From positions 2,170,001-2,234,000 of the forward strand of contig OZ244039.1 of assembly GCA_965215225.1 (NCBI GenBank): a DNA stretch of 64,000 nucleotides, given 5' to 3'. A program made the translations under genes and the position numbers. Within the stretch, counting starts at the first letter, position 1. Each line of letters opens with the position of its first letter. Under the pieces are notes generated by a model that had not been told where the DNA came from, did not search any database, and worked only from the letters and a program-made list of their open reading frames with translations. Below, in pieces: positions 9,821 to 18,170 of this stretch. This DNA is from G965215225 sp965215225 (GTDB taxonomy: Bacteria; Pseudomonadota; Gammaproteobacteria; CBDBNL01; JAAOII01).

Positions 9821-9980
9821 GAATTTTTATAAATTATTTTCATTTTTTATAAATTATTTTCATTTTTTATAAATTATTTTCATTTTTTATAAATTATTTT
9901 CATTTTTTATAAATTATTTTCATTTTTTATAAATTATTTTCATTTTTTATAAATTATTTTCATTTTTTATAAATTATTTT
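9821..9980. repeat. 20-bp AT-rich tandem array upstream of the giant lipoprotein gene
   Basis: One slightly different unit at 9821-9840 is followed by seven perfect copies of CATTTTTTATAAATTATTTT. The array begins 11 bp upstream of the TATAAT box and covers the -35 and UP-element zone. The unit length is close to two helical turns. Copy-number change would alter the promoter upstream region without touching the coding sequence. Confidence 0.92.
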
Positions 9981-10021
9981 CACTAAAAGAAAACTTATTA
10001 TGAGTGGAAAATTCGGGTCAT

Positions 10022-10123
10022 CCCCTTTGGGTTTGGTGGATGAGAGGTTGTTGAAACTCACGGCAGGATGTCTATTTCGAATCGGACCCCCTTTGGGTTT
10101 GGTGGATGAGAGGTTGTTGAAAC
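10022..10123. CRISPR. Minimal CRISPR-like locus: two 36-bp repeats, one 30-bp spacer
   Basis: Two identical 36-bp repeats (10022-10057 and 10088-10123) are separated by a unique 30-bp segment (10058-10087). The repeats end in GTTGAAAC, a common 3' ending of CRISPR repeats, and the 36+30 spacing is typical of several CRISPR types. AT-rich sequence lies just to the left, where a leader would be if the repeats read left to right. No cas gene is present in the window. With only two repeats, an ordinary direct duplication is a real alternative. Confidence 0.4.
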
Positions 10124-10210
10124 ATAGAAAGGTAAAGAAAAAAGATAAATAGAAATCTCATCTTCCTTAATATTACCTTTAGACAATATTGCCATCTTAG
10201 ACCTTTTATA

Positions 10211-11149
10211 TCAAAGGTCCATGGCTCGCGCTGCCCCTTTTAGTGCGCTCATCTCAGTCTTGATAATATAGGTAGGTATCTCACGCATATAGGAATCAAA
10301 TCGCCCCTTATTTTCAAATCGCTGTCTTAAACAGCTAGAGCTAAAATACTCATGATGCTTGCTAACTATACCTCCTCCTATATATATGCCACCAAAGGCG
10401 CCCAACATTAAAGCCAGATCACCAGCTATATCGCCTAAGACAGCAGCAAAGATATCTAAGGTTTCAATACAGGATTCGCTTGTTCTTGCTAGGGCGACAG
10501 AAGCTATCTCCTCTGAACTATAAGGCTCGGCCGCCTTATTGTCTAGCTGGCAAATGGCCCGATAGATCCTCTGTAATCCAATACCGGTAAGAATCCGTTC
10601 GGCAGATATACGGGGCAACTCTTGTCTTAACTGCTGGACGATCAGCCACTCCCTAGCCGTTTGAGGAGCATAGGAGATATGACCACCTTCTCCTTGTAAG
10701 GGTATCCAATGTTCTTCATGGCAAATCAGTCCCGACATACCCAATCCAGTGCCAGGACCTAAGACTCCTATTGGTGCTTGAGCGACTGGCTTACCCGAAC
10801 CAAAAACAACACAATCCTCCTTTTTAAGTAGCGGGACTGCAAGAGCAAGAGCGGTGAAGTCATTAATGACTATAAGCTTTTCAAGCTTAATCCTCTTTTG
10901 CAACTTGGACTTATAGAACCGCCACGGGCTGTTAGTGAGTTGGACCAGCTCTTTATGAGCAGGGCATGCAACTGCAATACAAGCCCGACGGGGCTGACAT
11001 GAAACTTCCGCTAGGTAATGACGGATAGCATGATGTGGCTGGGCAAAATCCTTGACCAACAAGACCTTCTCACTGTGAATGCGCCCTTTTTCTATCAACG
11101 CAAAGCGAGCATTGGTGCCGCCTATATCTGCAACCAGATCAGCTGCCAC
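10211..11149 (-). CDS. glk: Glucokinase
   Basis: A 312-residue cytosolic sugar kinase that phosphorylates glucose to glucose 6-phosphate with ATP. The N-terminal phosphate-binding motif DIGGTNARFA (residues 8-17), the LGPGTGLG motif and the catalytic-site segment QGEGGHISYAP identify the bacterial Glk family (COG0837). The length is normal. The start overlaps the 3' end of the fructokinase gene by 11 bases, so the two are co-transcribed and probably coupled. Next to the alpha-glucosidase and its importer, it would feed the glucose half of an imported disaccharide into glycolysis. Confidence 0.9.
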   Translation of the reverse strand: MAADLVADIGGTNARFALIEKGRIHSEKVLLVKDFAQPHHAIRHYLAEVSCQPRRACIAVACPAHKELVQLTNSPWRFYKSKLQKRIKLEKLIVINDFTALALAVPLLKKEDCVVFGSGKPVAQAPIGVLGPGTGLGMSGLICHEEHWIPLQGEGGHISYAPQTAREWLIVQQLRQELPRISAERILTGIGLQRIYRAICQLDNKAAEPYSSEEIASVALARTSESCIETLDIFAAVLGDIAGDLALMLGAFGGIYIGGGIVSKHHEYFSSSCLRQRFENKGRFDSYMREIPTYIIKTEMSALKGAARAMDL

Positions 11150-12119
11150 CTAAAGAGTTTTCTACTTCCTTTTCTGATGGCATACTGTCTATACCCCCCA
11201 GCCTGCTAACCGAAATAGCAGCCGCATTATTGGCAAAATTAAGCACATCCCCTAGCCTCCCCTCAGACAGATTGAGGTCAATCGACTTCTTTTGTTTTGC
11301 TCCCTCAGCAATCAAACGATAGAGAAAAGCCCCTATGAAAGCATCCCCCGCACCAGTGGTATCAATCGTATTGACCTTTATGCCATTGAATTTGGCTGAA
11401 ACACCGCCACGGGTAAATGCGGCACAACCCTTGGGTCCGCGGGTAAGCAACACCAACTGGCAATTAAGAGCAAATAATTGAGCAACTATCTCTTGTTCTT
11501 TGGTATTGGGAAAGAGAAAACGAGCCTCTTCTTCAGATAGCTTGATGATGTCAGCGAAAGGAAAAGCGCGATGGACTCTCAAACGAAGCAACTCGCTATC
11601 ATTCCATAGGTTATGGCGCAAGTTGGGATCATAGCTCACCAAAGCGCCTTTAGACGACGCTAATTTCATACCATGCTGGGTGCTCTCATCCCCACTTTTG
11701 GAAACTTGACAATTAGAACCACAGTGAAGAAAGGCCGCATCCTCGAACCAGGTTTCTTTCCAATCTTCCTTATGAAAAGCAAGATCAGCAGCCGAATGAG
11801 GATCACGATAGAAATGAAAGAGTCGCTCTCCTTGTTCATCATGACTGACAAAAGCGATTGAAGTGACCTGGTTTTCTCCTCGTAAGCAATAGTTCATACG
11901 AACATCTTTCTCATCTAAAAAGTTCATGAGAAAATCACCAAACATGTCCTTGCCAATCTTGCCAACAAAATAGGATTTCCCGCCTAGGGCTGCCACAGCT
12001 GCGGCTACATTAGCCGGAGCTCCACCAGCATGCTTGATGAATCTTTCCGGCTCCTCCCGTCCTAGCGAGAAAAAATCTATTAACAGCTCACCATAGCTGA
12101 GTATCTTATTGCGAATCAT
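11139..12119 (-). CDS. PfkB-family sugar kinase, probably fructokinase
   Basis: A 326-residue ribokinase-like (PfkB) kinase. The N-terminal signature GGAPANVAAAVAALGG (about residues 33-48) and the C-terminal anion-hole signature DTTGAGDAFIGAF (about 255-267, with the catalytic Asp) are both intact. It is co-transcribed with glucokinase and lies downstream of the alpha-glucosidase/ABC cluster. A kinase pair for glucose and fructose suggests sucrose or a sucrose isomer as the imported sugar, which makes fructokinase the best call. 2-keto-3-deoxygluconate kinase is a less likely alternative. A TACAAT box and the dispersed leader element lie upstream. Confidence 0.8.
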   Translation of the reverse strand: MIRNKILSYGELLIDFFSLGREEPERFIKHAGGAPANVAAAVAALGGKSYFVGKIGKDMFGDFLMNFLDEKDVRMNYCLRGENQVTSIAFVSHDEQGERLFHFYRDPHSAADLAFHKEDWKETWFEDAAFLHCGSNCQVSKSGDESTQHGMKLASSKGALVSYDPNLRHNLWNDSELLRLRVHRAFPFADIIKLSEEEARFLFPNTKEQEIVAQLFALNCQLVLLTRGPKGCAAFTRGGVSAKFNGIKVNTIDTTGAGDAFIGAFLYRLIAEGAKQKKSIDLNLSEGRLGDVLNFANNAAAISVSRLGGIDSMPSEKEVENSLGGS

Positions 12120-12136
12120 CTAATCACTCATTCTTC

Positions 12137-12211
12137 AATTTACATCCTAAGTGCAACGGCTCTCCCAAGAGATTCAACAGAGAAGTTCTAAAATCTGTAA
12201 AAAGCATTGTA
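12137..12211 (-). promoter_or_regulatory. TACAAT promoter and dispersed leader element upstream of fructokinase
   Basis: On the minus strand a TACAATGCTTTTTACA box lies near 12196-12211, followed by a short CTCTtgggAGAG hairpin and the conserved element (12137-12156, GCACTTAGGATGTAAATT). The layout matches the SDR leader at 32035-32091. It gives fructokinase/glucokinase a promoter separate from the ABC cluster upstream. Confidence 0.4.
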
Positions 12212-12230
12212 CCCACGAAGAGACTAGAAC

Positions 12231-13310
12231 CTAGCTCAGTGTCTTGCCTTCACTATCAAAAACATAGCAATCAGCTGGTGAGAAGCCTAAAGTCACTTCT
12301 TGCTTGCTACCTTTGAACCTATTTGCCTGACAAGTAATGATAGTGCCCTCTTCTATCTCTACATATCCATAGGTGGTATTGCCCAACTCCTCCAAGGTGA
12401 CCAAATCTCCCCTAATGTTAATGCCACCTTCAACCTCTTTATTAAGAAAAACAGCTTCTGGCCTCACTCCTAGGGTAACCTTAGCACCAGCCTGTAACTC
12501 AGTCAAGCCATTAATAAGGGCTTGGGAATTGTGAGGCATATTAAGAACCGCGCCCCCATTGGTAGTCTTAGCAACCTTGCATTTGATGAAGTTCATACTG
12601 GGCGAACCAATAAAACCAGCAACGAAAATATTTGCTGGTTTTTCATAAAGTTCTAGTGGTGCTCCTATCTGTTCCACCCGACCATCATTCAGCACCACGA
12701 TACGATTGGCAAGCGTCATAGCCTCAACCTGATCATGGGTTACATAGACCATAGTAGTTTTAAGCCGCTGATGAAGTTTGGTCATCTCTATCCTCATCTG
12801 AACCCGTAAAGCAGCATCCAAATTAGACAAAGGTTCATCAAAAAGAAAAACGCGCGGCTCGCGCACTATGGTTCTGCCAATGGCTACTCTTTGTCTTTGA
12901 CCACCAGACAGGTCTTTTGGTTTTGCACCCATAAGGTGATCAATTTGAAGTATGTCCGATGCCTGTTTGACTCTTCTTTTAATCTCATCCTCCTGAATGC
13001 GAAGGTTGCGCAAACCAAAAGCCATATTTTCATAGACATTCATATGGGGATAAAGAGCATAGGATTGAAATACCATAGCAACATCCCTTTTTACCGGTGG
13101 CACCTCATTCATCACCTCTCCATCCATCAGCAGCTCACCTGAGCTGATATCTTCTAGACCTGCTATAAGGCGTAATAAAGTGGATTTACCACAACCAGAA
13201 GGGCCTACAAAGACCACAAACTCGCTGCGTTCGATACCAAAGGTAACATCTTTGATAATCTCCGCTTGGTCAAAGTTCTTACAAACCGAATTAAGTTGTA
13301 TTTCTGCCAT
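12231..13310 (-). CDS. Sugar ABC transporter ATP-binding protein (MalK/UgpC type)
   Basis: A 359-residue ATPase for carbohydrate import. The Walker A motif GPSGCGKST (about residues 37-45), the Q-loop segment MVFQSYALYPHM, the signature LSGGQRQRVAIGR and the Walker B motif VFLFDEPLSNLD are intact. The C-terminal TOBE/MalK-type domain (about 235-359) is of normal length. It is the last ABC gene of the cluster SBP, permease, permease, glucosidase, ATPase, which matches the aglEFGAK order known from rhizobia. It acts at the inner face of the cytoplasmic membrane with the two permeases upstream. Confidence 0.9.
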   Translation of the reverse strand: MAEIQLNSVCKNFDQAEIIKDVTFGIERSEFVVFVGPSGCGKSTLLRLIAGLEDISSGELLMDGEVMNEVPPVKRDVAMVFQSYALYPHMNVYENMAFGLRNLRIQEDEIKRRVKQASDILQIDHLMGAKPKDLSGGQRQRVAIGRTIVREPRVFLFDEPLSNLDAALRVQMRIEMTKLHQRLKTTMVYVTHDQVEAMTLANRIVVLNDGRVEQIGAPLELYEKPANIFVAGFIGSPSMNFIKCKVAKTTNGGAVLNMPHNSQALINGLTELQAGAKVTLGVRPEAVFLNKEVEGGINIRGDLVTLEELGNTTYGYVEIEEGTIITCQANRFKGSKQEVTLGFSPADCYVFDSEGKTLS

Positions 13311-13378
13311 AGTATTTCCTCATTGGTTAAATATTATTATCATTCCGCTTTCATCATTCTGCCCTTGTCATTCCGCCT

Positions 13379-14995
13379 TTATGATTCTACCTTCAATATA
13401 CAAACCCCATAGGGAGACATTGCGATTCTATCACCTTTAACCCTAGCATCAATAAGCCTATCTAATGGAAACTGATTGCCGCGCAAAGAACTGGTGAAAG
13501 CAACTGGATCAGCGGAATAGTTAAAGGCAAAGAAGAGAGTCTCCTTAGCCAGGGTGCGAGTGAATGCCAGCACCTGCTCAGGACTATCCACTATTTTCAT
13601 ATCTCCCTGTTTGACTACCGGCTGATGCCACCGCCAACTCAATAGGCGGCGGCAAAAATGGAGCATAGAAGACTGATCTTCCTCCTGCTTATCTACTGCC
13701 AATGCCAGATGTTCCGATGGAACAGGTAACCATGGCCTAGTAGTAGAGAAGCCACCATTAGGTTTATCCGCCTGCCACGGCATAGGAGTGCGACAGCCAT
13801 CGCGCCCCTTATATTGAGGCCAAAAATTCTTGCCGAAAGGATCATGCAACTGCTCATAAGGAATAGCTGCCTCAGGCAATCCTAGTTCCTCCCCCTGATA
13901 GATACAGGGAGTGCCACGCATACTCAATAATAAGACAAACATCATCCGACAAAAACTCGGGCTCAGCTTAGCATCCACCTGATTGCGACTGGCAGTTCGT
14001 TTGACATCATGATTGCTAAACGCCCAGCAGGGCCAGCCATCGCCTAACTCCTTAGCTAGATAGTCAAAGACCCGTCGAAAATCCGCTGCTGTCCAATCAA
14101 AGAGAAAGTCAAAAGTATAGGAGGTATGCAGTCTCTCATTTGTTTGAGTATATAGCACCAGCGCCTCAAGGGACTCGGCGCCCCCTATCTCGCCCACTAG
14201 CATCCGGTTGCCATATTCATCTGTCAGCTTTCTAAGGGCATTAATGAAAAAGAGCGCATTCTTATAATCTGTATCATAAAGGTGTTTCTGCGTCCAGTAG
14301 GGATTAAAATCTTGCTCCTTTGAATAGCTCCGCTCAGCAATCGGATTAGAACGCAGCTCCTTGTCTTGCAAATAGTTAATGACTGTATCCAAACGGAAAC
14401 CATCTACTTTCCTTTTTAGCCAAAACCTAGCAACATCCAATAGTGCCTTAACAACCTCAGGATTGTGAAAATTAAGGTCAGGCTGTTCTTTGACAAACTG
14501 GTGAAAGTAATATTGGTGACGGCTGGTATCCCATTCCCAACCACAACCGCCAAAAATTGACAACCAGTTGTTGGGAGGAGAACCATCCTCTTTCGCATCA
14601 GACCAGACGTACCAATCCGCCTTAGGATTTTTGCTATCGCGGCGCGACTCCTTAAACCAACTATGTTGGTCTGAGGTGTGGTTATAAGCCTGGTCAATGA
14701 TAACTTTCAGTCCTCGCTTATGAGCGGCCGCGACCAGATTATCAAAATCCTTCAGGCTACCGAACATAGGATCTACATCACAATAATCGGATATATCATA
14801 ACCATAATCTTTCATAGGTGAAGTGAAGAAAGGTGAGAGCCAGATAATGTCAACGCCAAGGGAGGCAATATAGTTTAGTTTGGACTTAATGCCTGCTAGG
14901 TCCCCCACCTGCCCATTGGCAGCAGACATATAGCTACGAGGATAAATTTGATAGATAACCCCTTCCCGCCACCAATTCTTGTTCTCGCTCTTCAT
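13379..14995 (-). CDS. Alpha-glucosidase, glycoside hydrolase family 13
   Basis: A 538-residue cytosolic GH13 enzyme expected to hydrolyse imported alpha-glucosides (sucrose, maltose or trehalose type). GH13 conserved regions are visible: DQAYNHTS near residue 100, the nucleophile region GFRLDTVINY (about 200), the acid/base region LVGEIGG (about 260) and FSNHDVKR (about 330). It has no signal peptide, consistent with action after uptake. Its start overlaps the end of the upstream permease gene (ATGA-type junction at 14995). The neighbouring fructokinase and glucokinase favour sucrose as the substrate, but this cannot be read from the sequence alone. Confidence 0.9.
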   Translation of the reverse strand: MKSENKNWWREGVIYQIYPRSYMSAANGQVGDLAGIKSKLNYIASLGVDIIWLSPFFTSPMKDYGYDISDYCDVDPMFGSLKDFDNLVAAAHKRGLKVIIDQAYNHTSDQHSWFKESRRDSKNPKADWYVWSDAKEDGSPPNNWLSIFGGCGWEWDTSRHQYYFHQFVKEQPDLNFHNPEVVKALLDVARFWLKRKVDGFRLDTVINYLQDKELRSNPIAERSYSKEQDFNPYWTQKHLYDTDYKNALFFINALRKLTDEYGNRMLVGEIGGAESLEALVLYTQTNERLHTSYTFDFLFDWTAADFRRVFDYLAKELGDGWPCWAFSNHDVKRTASRNQVDAKLSPSFCRMMFVLLLSMRGTPCIYQGEELGLPEAAIPYEQLHDPFGKNFWPQYKGRDGCRTPMPWQADKPNGGFSTTRPWLPVPSEHLALAVDKQEEDQSSMLHFCRRLLSWRWHQPVVKQGDMKIVDSPEQVLAFTRTLAKETLFFAFNYSADPVAFTSSLRGNQFPLDRLIDARVKGDRIAMSPYGVCILKVES

Positions 14996-16008
14996 TAGCC
15001 CTTAACCGCACCAGCGGTTAAGCCAGAGATGATGCGTTTTTGAAAGATCAAGACCAGAATGACTAAGGGGGTAGTAACCACAACCGAGGCAGCCATTATA
15101 TTACCCCAAGGAATTTCGCGCTCAGAAGTGCCAGTAAATAATGCAATGGCGACCGGCACAGTTCTTTGACTATCGCGCAAAATAAAAGTAAGAGCAAAGA
15201 GAAATTCATTCCAGGCGGCTATAAATGCCAATAGGCCAGTGGTCACCAAGGATGGCCAAAGTAGTGGCAGAAAGACCTTAAAGATAATTCGCCAGGGCGA
15301 GGCCCCATCCATTATGGCAGCTTCCTCCAACTCCACTGGCAACTCACGCATAAATGCAGTCAGCACCCAGACAGTAAAGGGCAGAGTGAAGATCATATAG
15401 GAAAATATGAGAGAGAGTAGGGAATTGAATAAGCCAAACAAAGAGATAAGTTCAAAAAGACCCGACAAAACCGAGACCTGAGGGAACATAGACACCGAAA
15501 GAATAGTCAGAAGTAATAGGCCGCGGCCGCGAAAACGCACTCGGCTGAGCGAGTAGCTGGCAGTAACAGCGAGAAACAATGACAGAATAACCACTGCAAA
15601 GGCAACTATAACCGAATTCAAAATGTTTCTGCCAAAGTAGCCCTGGGTGAAAACAGAAATATAGTTGCTGAGGTCTATTCCAACCGGCAGATAATTGACC
15701 TCAAATATTGCTGTGCCTCCCTCTAATGAGGTGAGAATAGCATAGTAAAAAGGAAACACACTAAAGAAAGTGATTGAACCAATCATCCAAATATACCAGA
15801 CAAGCTTAGTCCTGTTATACAGATAACAGCCGTAATTAATGGCAGCTGCCACAACCAGTATCAGCAGCTCTAAGGCTAGGGTCATAGAAACACCATAGCC
15901 TTTAACACCTAGCCGAGCCACAAACCAGAGGATGACAATTTGAATAACTAGCTGCCAAGCATAGTCTCTTGTTATGGGTTTGAACTTCAGCTGCATTGTT
16001 TCACTCAT
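14995..16008 (-). CDS. Sugar ABC transporter permease (MalG/AglG type)
   Basis: A 337-residue inner-membrane permease. The N-terminus has extra hydrophobic segments (about residues 15-90), followed by the usual MalG-type core. The EAA loop (EEAAIMDGASPWRIIFKVFLP, about residues 229-249), which docks to the ATPase, is well conserved. The C-terminus has the usual basic end ISGLTAGAVKG. It overlaps the preceding permease by four bases and the following glucosidase gene by one base, indicating tight coupling in one operon. Confidence 0.88.
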   Translation of the reverse strand: MSETMQLKFKPITRDYAWQLVIQIVILWFVARLGVKGYGVSMTLALELLILVVAAAINYGCYLYNRTKLVWYIWMIGSITFFSVFPFYYAILTSLEGGTAIFEVNYLPVGIDLSNYISVFTQGYFGRNILNSVIVAFAVVILSLFLAVTASYSLSRVRFRGRGLLLLTILSVSMFPQVSVLSGLFELISLFGLFNSLLSLIFSYMIFTLPFTVWVLTAFMRELPVELEEAAIMDGASPWRIIFKVFLPLLWPSLVTTGLLAFIAAWNEFLFALTFILRDSQRTVPVAIALFTGTSEREIPWGNIMAASVVVTTPLVILVLIFQKRIISGLTAGAVKG

Positions 16009-16931
16009 TGTCCTAGCCGCACCTTGCCTATGGAAATATACAGCAGGGTGAGAATGGTGATGATTAAGAAGAGGCTAGTAGAAGCCGCCGCCCCATAAGC
16101 AAACTTGGAAAAGTCGAACATTTCCAACTTACTATAAACCGACATTGACATGGTTGCTTCATTATTCGGGGTAAGCACATAGATCAAGTCAAAAATCCGC
16201 AAAGAATCAAGCGAGCGAAAGATAATAGCAACCATAAGAGGTTGTTTGATAAGCGGTAGGGTGATGCTGAAGAACCGCTTGATTGGTCGAATGCCATCTA
16301 CTCTAGCCGCCTCATAAACTTCCCCAGGCAATAGCTGCAATGCTGCTAGAGTAAGCAATGCCATAAAAGGGGTGGTCTTCCATACATCCACCATGATGAT
16401 GGCAAAAAGCGCGGTATCTGGTGAGGCAGTCCAGGCAATAGGCTCGCTGAGCACTCCTATCCGAATTAAGAGATCATTGACAATACCAAACTGGTCATTA
16501 AGCATCCATTTCCACATCTGCGCCGAGACAATAGTAGGGATGGCCCAAGGAATAAGAATGGCTGCCCGAATAAGACCACGGCCACGGAATTCTAAATTAA
16601 GAGCAAGGGCAATGAGTATGCCAAACACAGTCTCAAGCGAAACCGAAATAAAAGTAAATAATAGGGTGTTCCAGACCGAGCGCCACCAGAGAGTATCGGC
16701 AAACAAGCCATACCACTCACCAGTCTCGGCAAAAAAGAAGAGATAGTTTTCAAACCAGACAAATCTATAGCCCTCTTGACCAAACTCGGTCAAATCTGTC
16801 AAACTAAAGTAGATAGTGCGTAAAAGCGGCCAGGCAGCCGTAACCGCTAAGACTATCAGCATAGGAGCTAGAAACAACCAAGCAGTTTGCACTCGCTGGC
16901 GGGTAAGAATACTTGGACGATAAGTTAGCAT
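16005..16931 (-). CDS. Sugar ABC transporter permease (MalF/AglF type)
   Basis: A 308-residue inner-membrane permease with about six transmembrane segments. The EAA loop YEAARVDGIRPIKRFF (about residues 205-220) marks it as an ABC sugar permease. It is the first gene of the four-gene operon that continues through the second permease, the glucosidase and the ATPase. Its binding protein is not adjacent but at 18171-19448 on the same strand, beyond a gene on the opposite strand. A promoter is visible upstream at 16958-16987. Confidence 0.88.
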   Translation of the reverse strand: MLTYRPSILTRQRVQTAWLFLAPMLIVLAVTAAWPLLRTIYFSLTDLTEFGQEGYRFVWFENYLFFFAETGEWYGLFADTLWWRSVWNTLLFTFISVSLETVFGILIALALNLEFRGRGLIRAAILIPWAIPTIVSAQMWKWMLNDQFGIVNDLLIRIGVLSEPIAWTASPDTALFAIIMVDVWKTTPFMALLTLAALQLLPGEVYEAARVDGIRPIKRFFSITLPLIKQPLMVAIIFRSLDSLRIFDLIYVLTPNNEATMSMSVYSKLEMFDFSKFAYGAAASTSLFLIITILTLLYISIGKVRLGQ

Positions 16932-16957
16932 AAATGAAGCTTCTAATTAAAGAGTGT

Positions 16958-16987
16958 AGTATAGCAGAAAGAAGCAACAATAAGCAA
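16958..16987 (-). promoter_or_regulatory. Promoter of the alpha-glucoside permease operon
   Basis: On the minus strand TTGCTT (16982-16987) and TATACT (16958-16963) are separated by 18 bp. The box lies 26 bases before the ATG of the first permease. TTGCTT is also the -35 hexamer of the 16S promoter. Confidence 0.5.
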
Positions 16988-17022
16988 AAATAAAACTACT
17001 AATTCTGTTTTATCATAGAATC

Positions 17023-17051
17023 TTGTATTCGTGTCATTTTGTCAATATAAT
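17023..17051 (+). promoter_or_regulatory. Promoter of the DUF318 permease, probably leaderless
   Basis: TTGTAT (17023-17028), a 17-bp spacer and TATAAT (17046-17051) lie directly before the ATG at 17059. Transcription would begin at or next to the start codon, and no ribosome-binding site is visible. Confidence 0.55.
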
Positions 17052-17058
17052 ACTCATA

Positions 17059-18114
17059 ATGCAAACTTGCCACTCAACGGAAGCCCCCAGCCAAGGAAAG
17101 CAAGCATTTTTTAGGAAATCTGATTGGCTTTTCTGGCTAGCAATCACACTAGTTGCCTTCTTCTACTTCTTCCACCTATTCAGCTTTCAGCTAGTTTCAG
17201 CCCACTGGATCATGGCGAAGAGCGTATTTGAACTGATGAATACCATTTGGTGGGGAATAGTGGTTGGGTTCTTTGCCGTGGGCCTGGTTGCTAAGCTACC
17301 GCGCGAGCTAGTCATGGCAATTCTCGGCAAAGGAGGGACTCTTAGAGGAATAGTGCGCGCTACTCTCGGTGGTGTGCTCTTAGACCTCTGTAGTCACGGT
17401 ATTCTTATGGTGGGAGCAAAGCTCTATGAAAGAGGGGCAAGCGCCGGCCAGCTCATCGCCTTCTTGCTTGCCAGTCCATGGAATTCGTTTTCTCTGACTA
17501 TCATACTCATTGCATTCATTGGCTTACCTTGGACCCTATTGTTCATTTTTATCTCTATGGCGATTGCCATGATTACCGGCGTCATCTTTGATATCCTGGT
17601 GAGAAAACAAGTTCTGCCGCCAAATCCTCACCTGACAAGTGTGGATAGCAAATTGAATATTCGCATAGAAATTGCGCGGGCTTGGCAACAGACGAATTTT
17701 AATTCACATTGGTGGACTAGTCTTATTGCAGATGGGTTTTCAGAATCCAAGATGGTGATGAAGTGGCTCTTCATAGGTGTGCTCTTAGCCGCCCTATTGC
17801 GCACAGTCATCTCACCTGAGCAGTTCGCTAATTATTTAGGCCCGACCCTCATGGGACTTACTCTCTCGGTCGTCTTCGCTACCATCTTGGAAGTCTGTTC
17901 CGAAGGGACTACTCCTATAGCCGCCGATATATTTAACCGAGCTGGCGCACCAGGTAATGGCTTTGCTTTTCTGATGGCTGGAGTGGCAACAGATTATACT
18001 GAAATCATGGTTATCAGAGGAACTACTCTATCGTGGAAAATCGCCCTCTTCGTCCCCCTTATTTCTGTGCCTCAAATCTTTCTAATTGCATGGATCCTAA
18101 ATCAGTTTGCTTAA
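17059..18114 (+). CDS. Membrane permease, DUF318/ArsP (YraQ-like) family
   Basis: A 351-residue integral membrane protein. I chose the ATG at 17059 over the in-frame TTG at 17023 because the latter is the -35 hexamer of a well-formed promoter. It has about eight hydrophobic segments in two halves. The halves carry related motifs, LLDLCSHGILMVGAKLYERG and EVCSEGTTPIAADIFNRAG, each with a conserved Cys-Ser-x-Gly, and the segment SPWNSFSL is typical of this permease family. Members are linked to arsenic or copper/zinc efflux, but the substrate here is unknown. It sits between the alpha-glucoside binding protein and its permeases on the other strand and may have been inserted there. Confidence 0.75.
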   Translation: MQTCHSTEAPSQGKQAFFRKSDWLFWLAITLVAFFYFFHLFSFQLVSAHWIMAKSVFELMNTIWWGIVVGFFAVGLVAKLPRELVMAILGKGGTLRGIVRATLGGVLLDLCSHGILMVGAKLYERGASAGQLIAFLLASPWNSFSLTIILIAFIGLPWTLLFIFISMAIAMITGVIFDILVRKQVLPPNPHLTSVDSKLNIRIEIARAWQQTNFNSHWWTSLIADGFSESKMVMKWLFIGVLLAALLRTVISPEQFANYLGPTLMGLTLSVVFATILEVCSEGTTPIAADIFNRAGAPGNGFAFLMAGVATDYTEIMVIRGTTLSWKIALFVPLISVPQIFLIAWILNQFA

Positions 18115-18123
18115 AGCGAAAAA

Positions 18124-18145
18124 AAAGAGCCCCTAAGGGCTCTTT
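18124..18145. terminator. Bidirectional intrinsic terminator
   Basis: A perfect 9-bp stem AAAGAGCCC / GGGCTCTTT with a CTAA loop lies between two converging genes. It is flanked by A-rich sequence on the left and by T residues within and after the right arm, so it can act in both directions. Confidence 0.85.
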
Positions 18146-18170
18146 AATCTCAATAATCTTAATGAATAGC

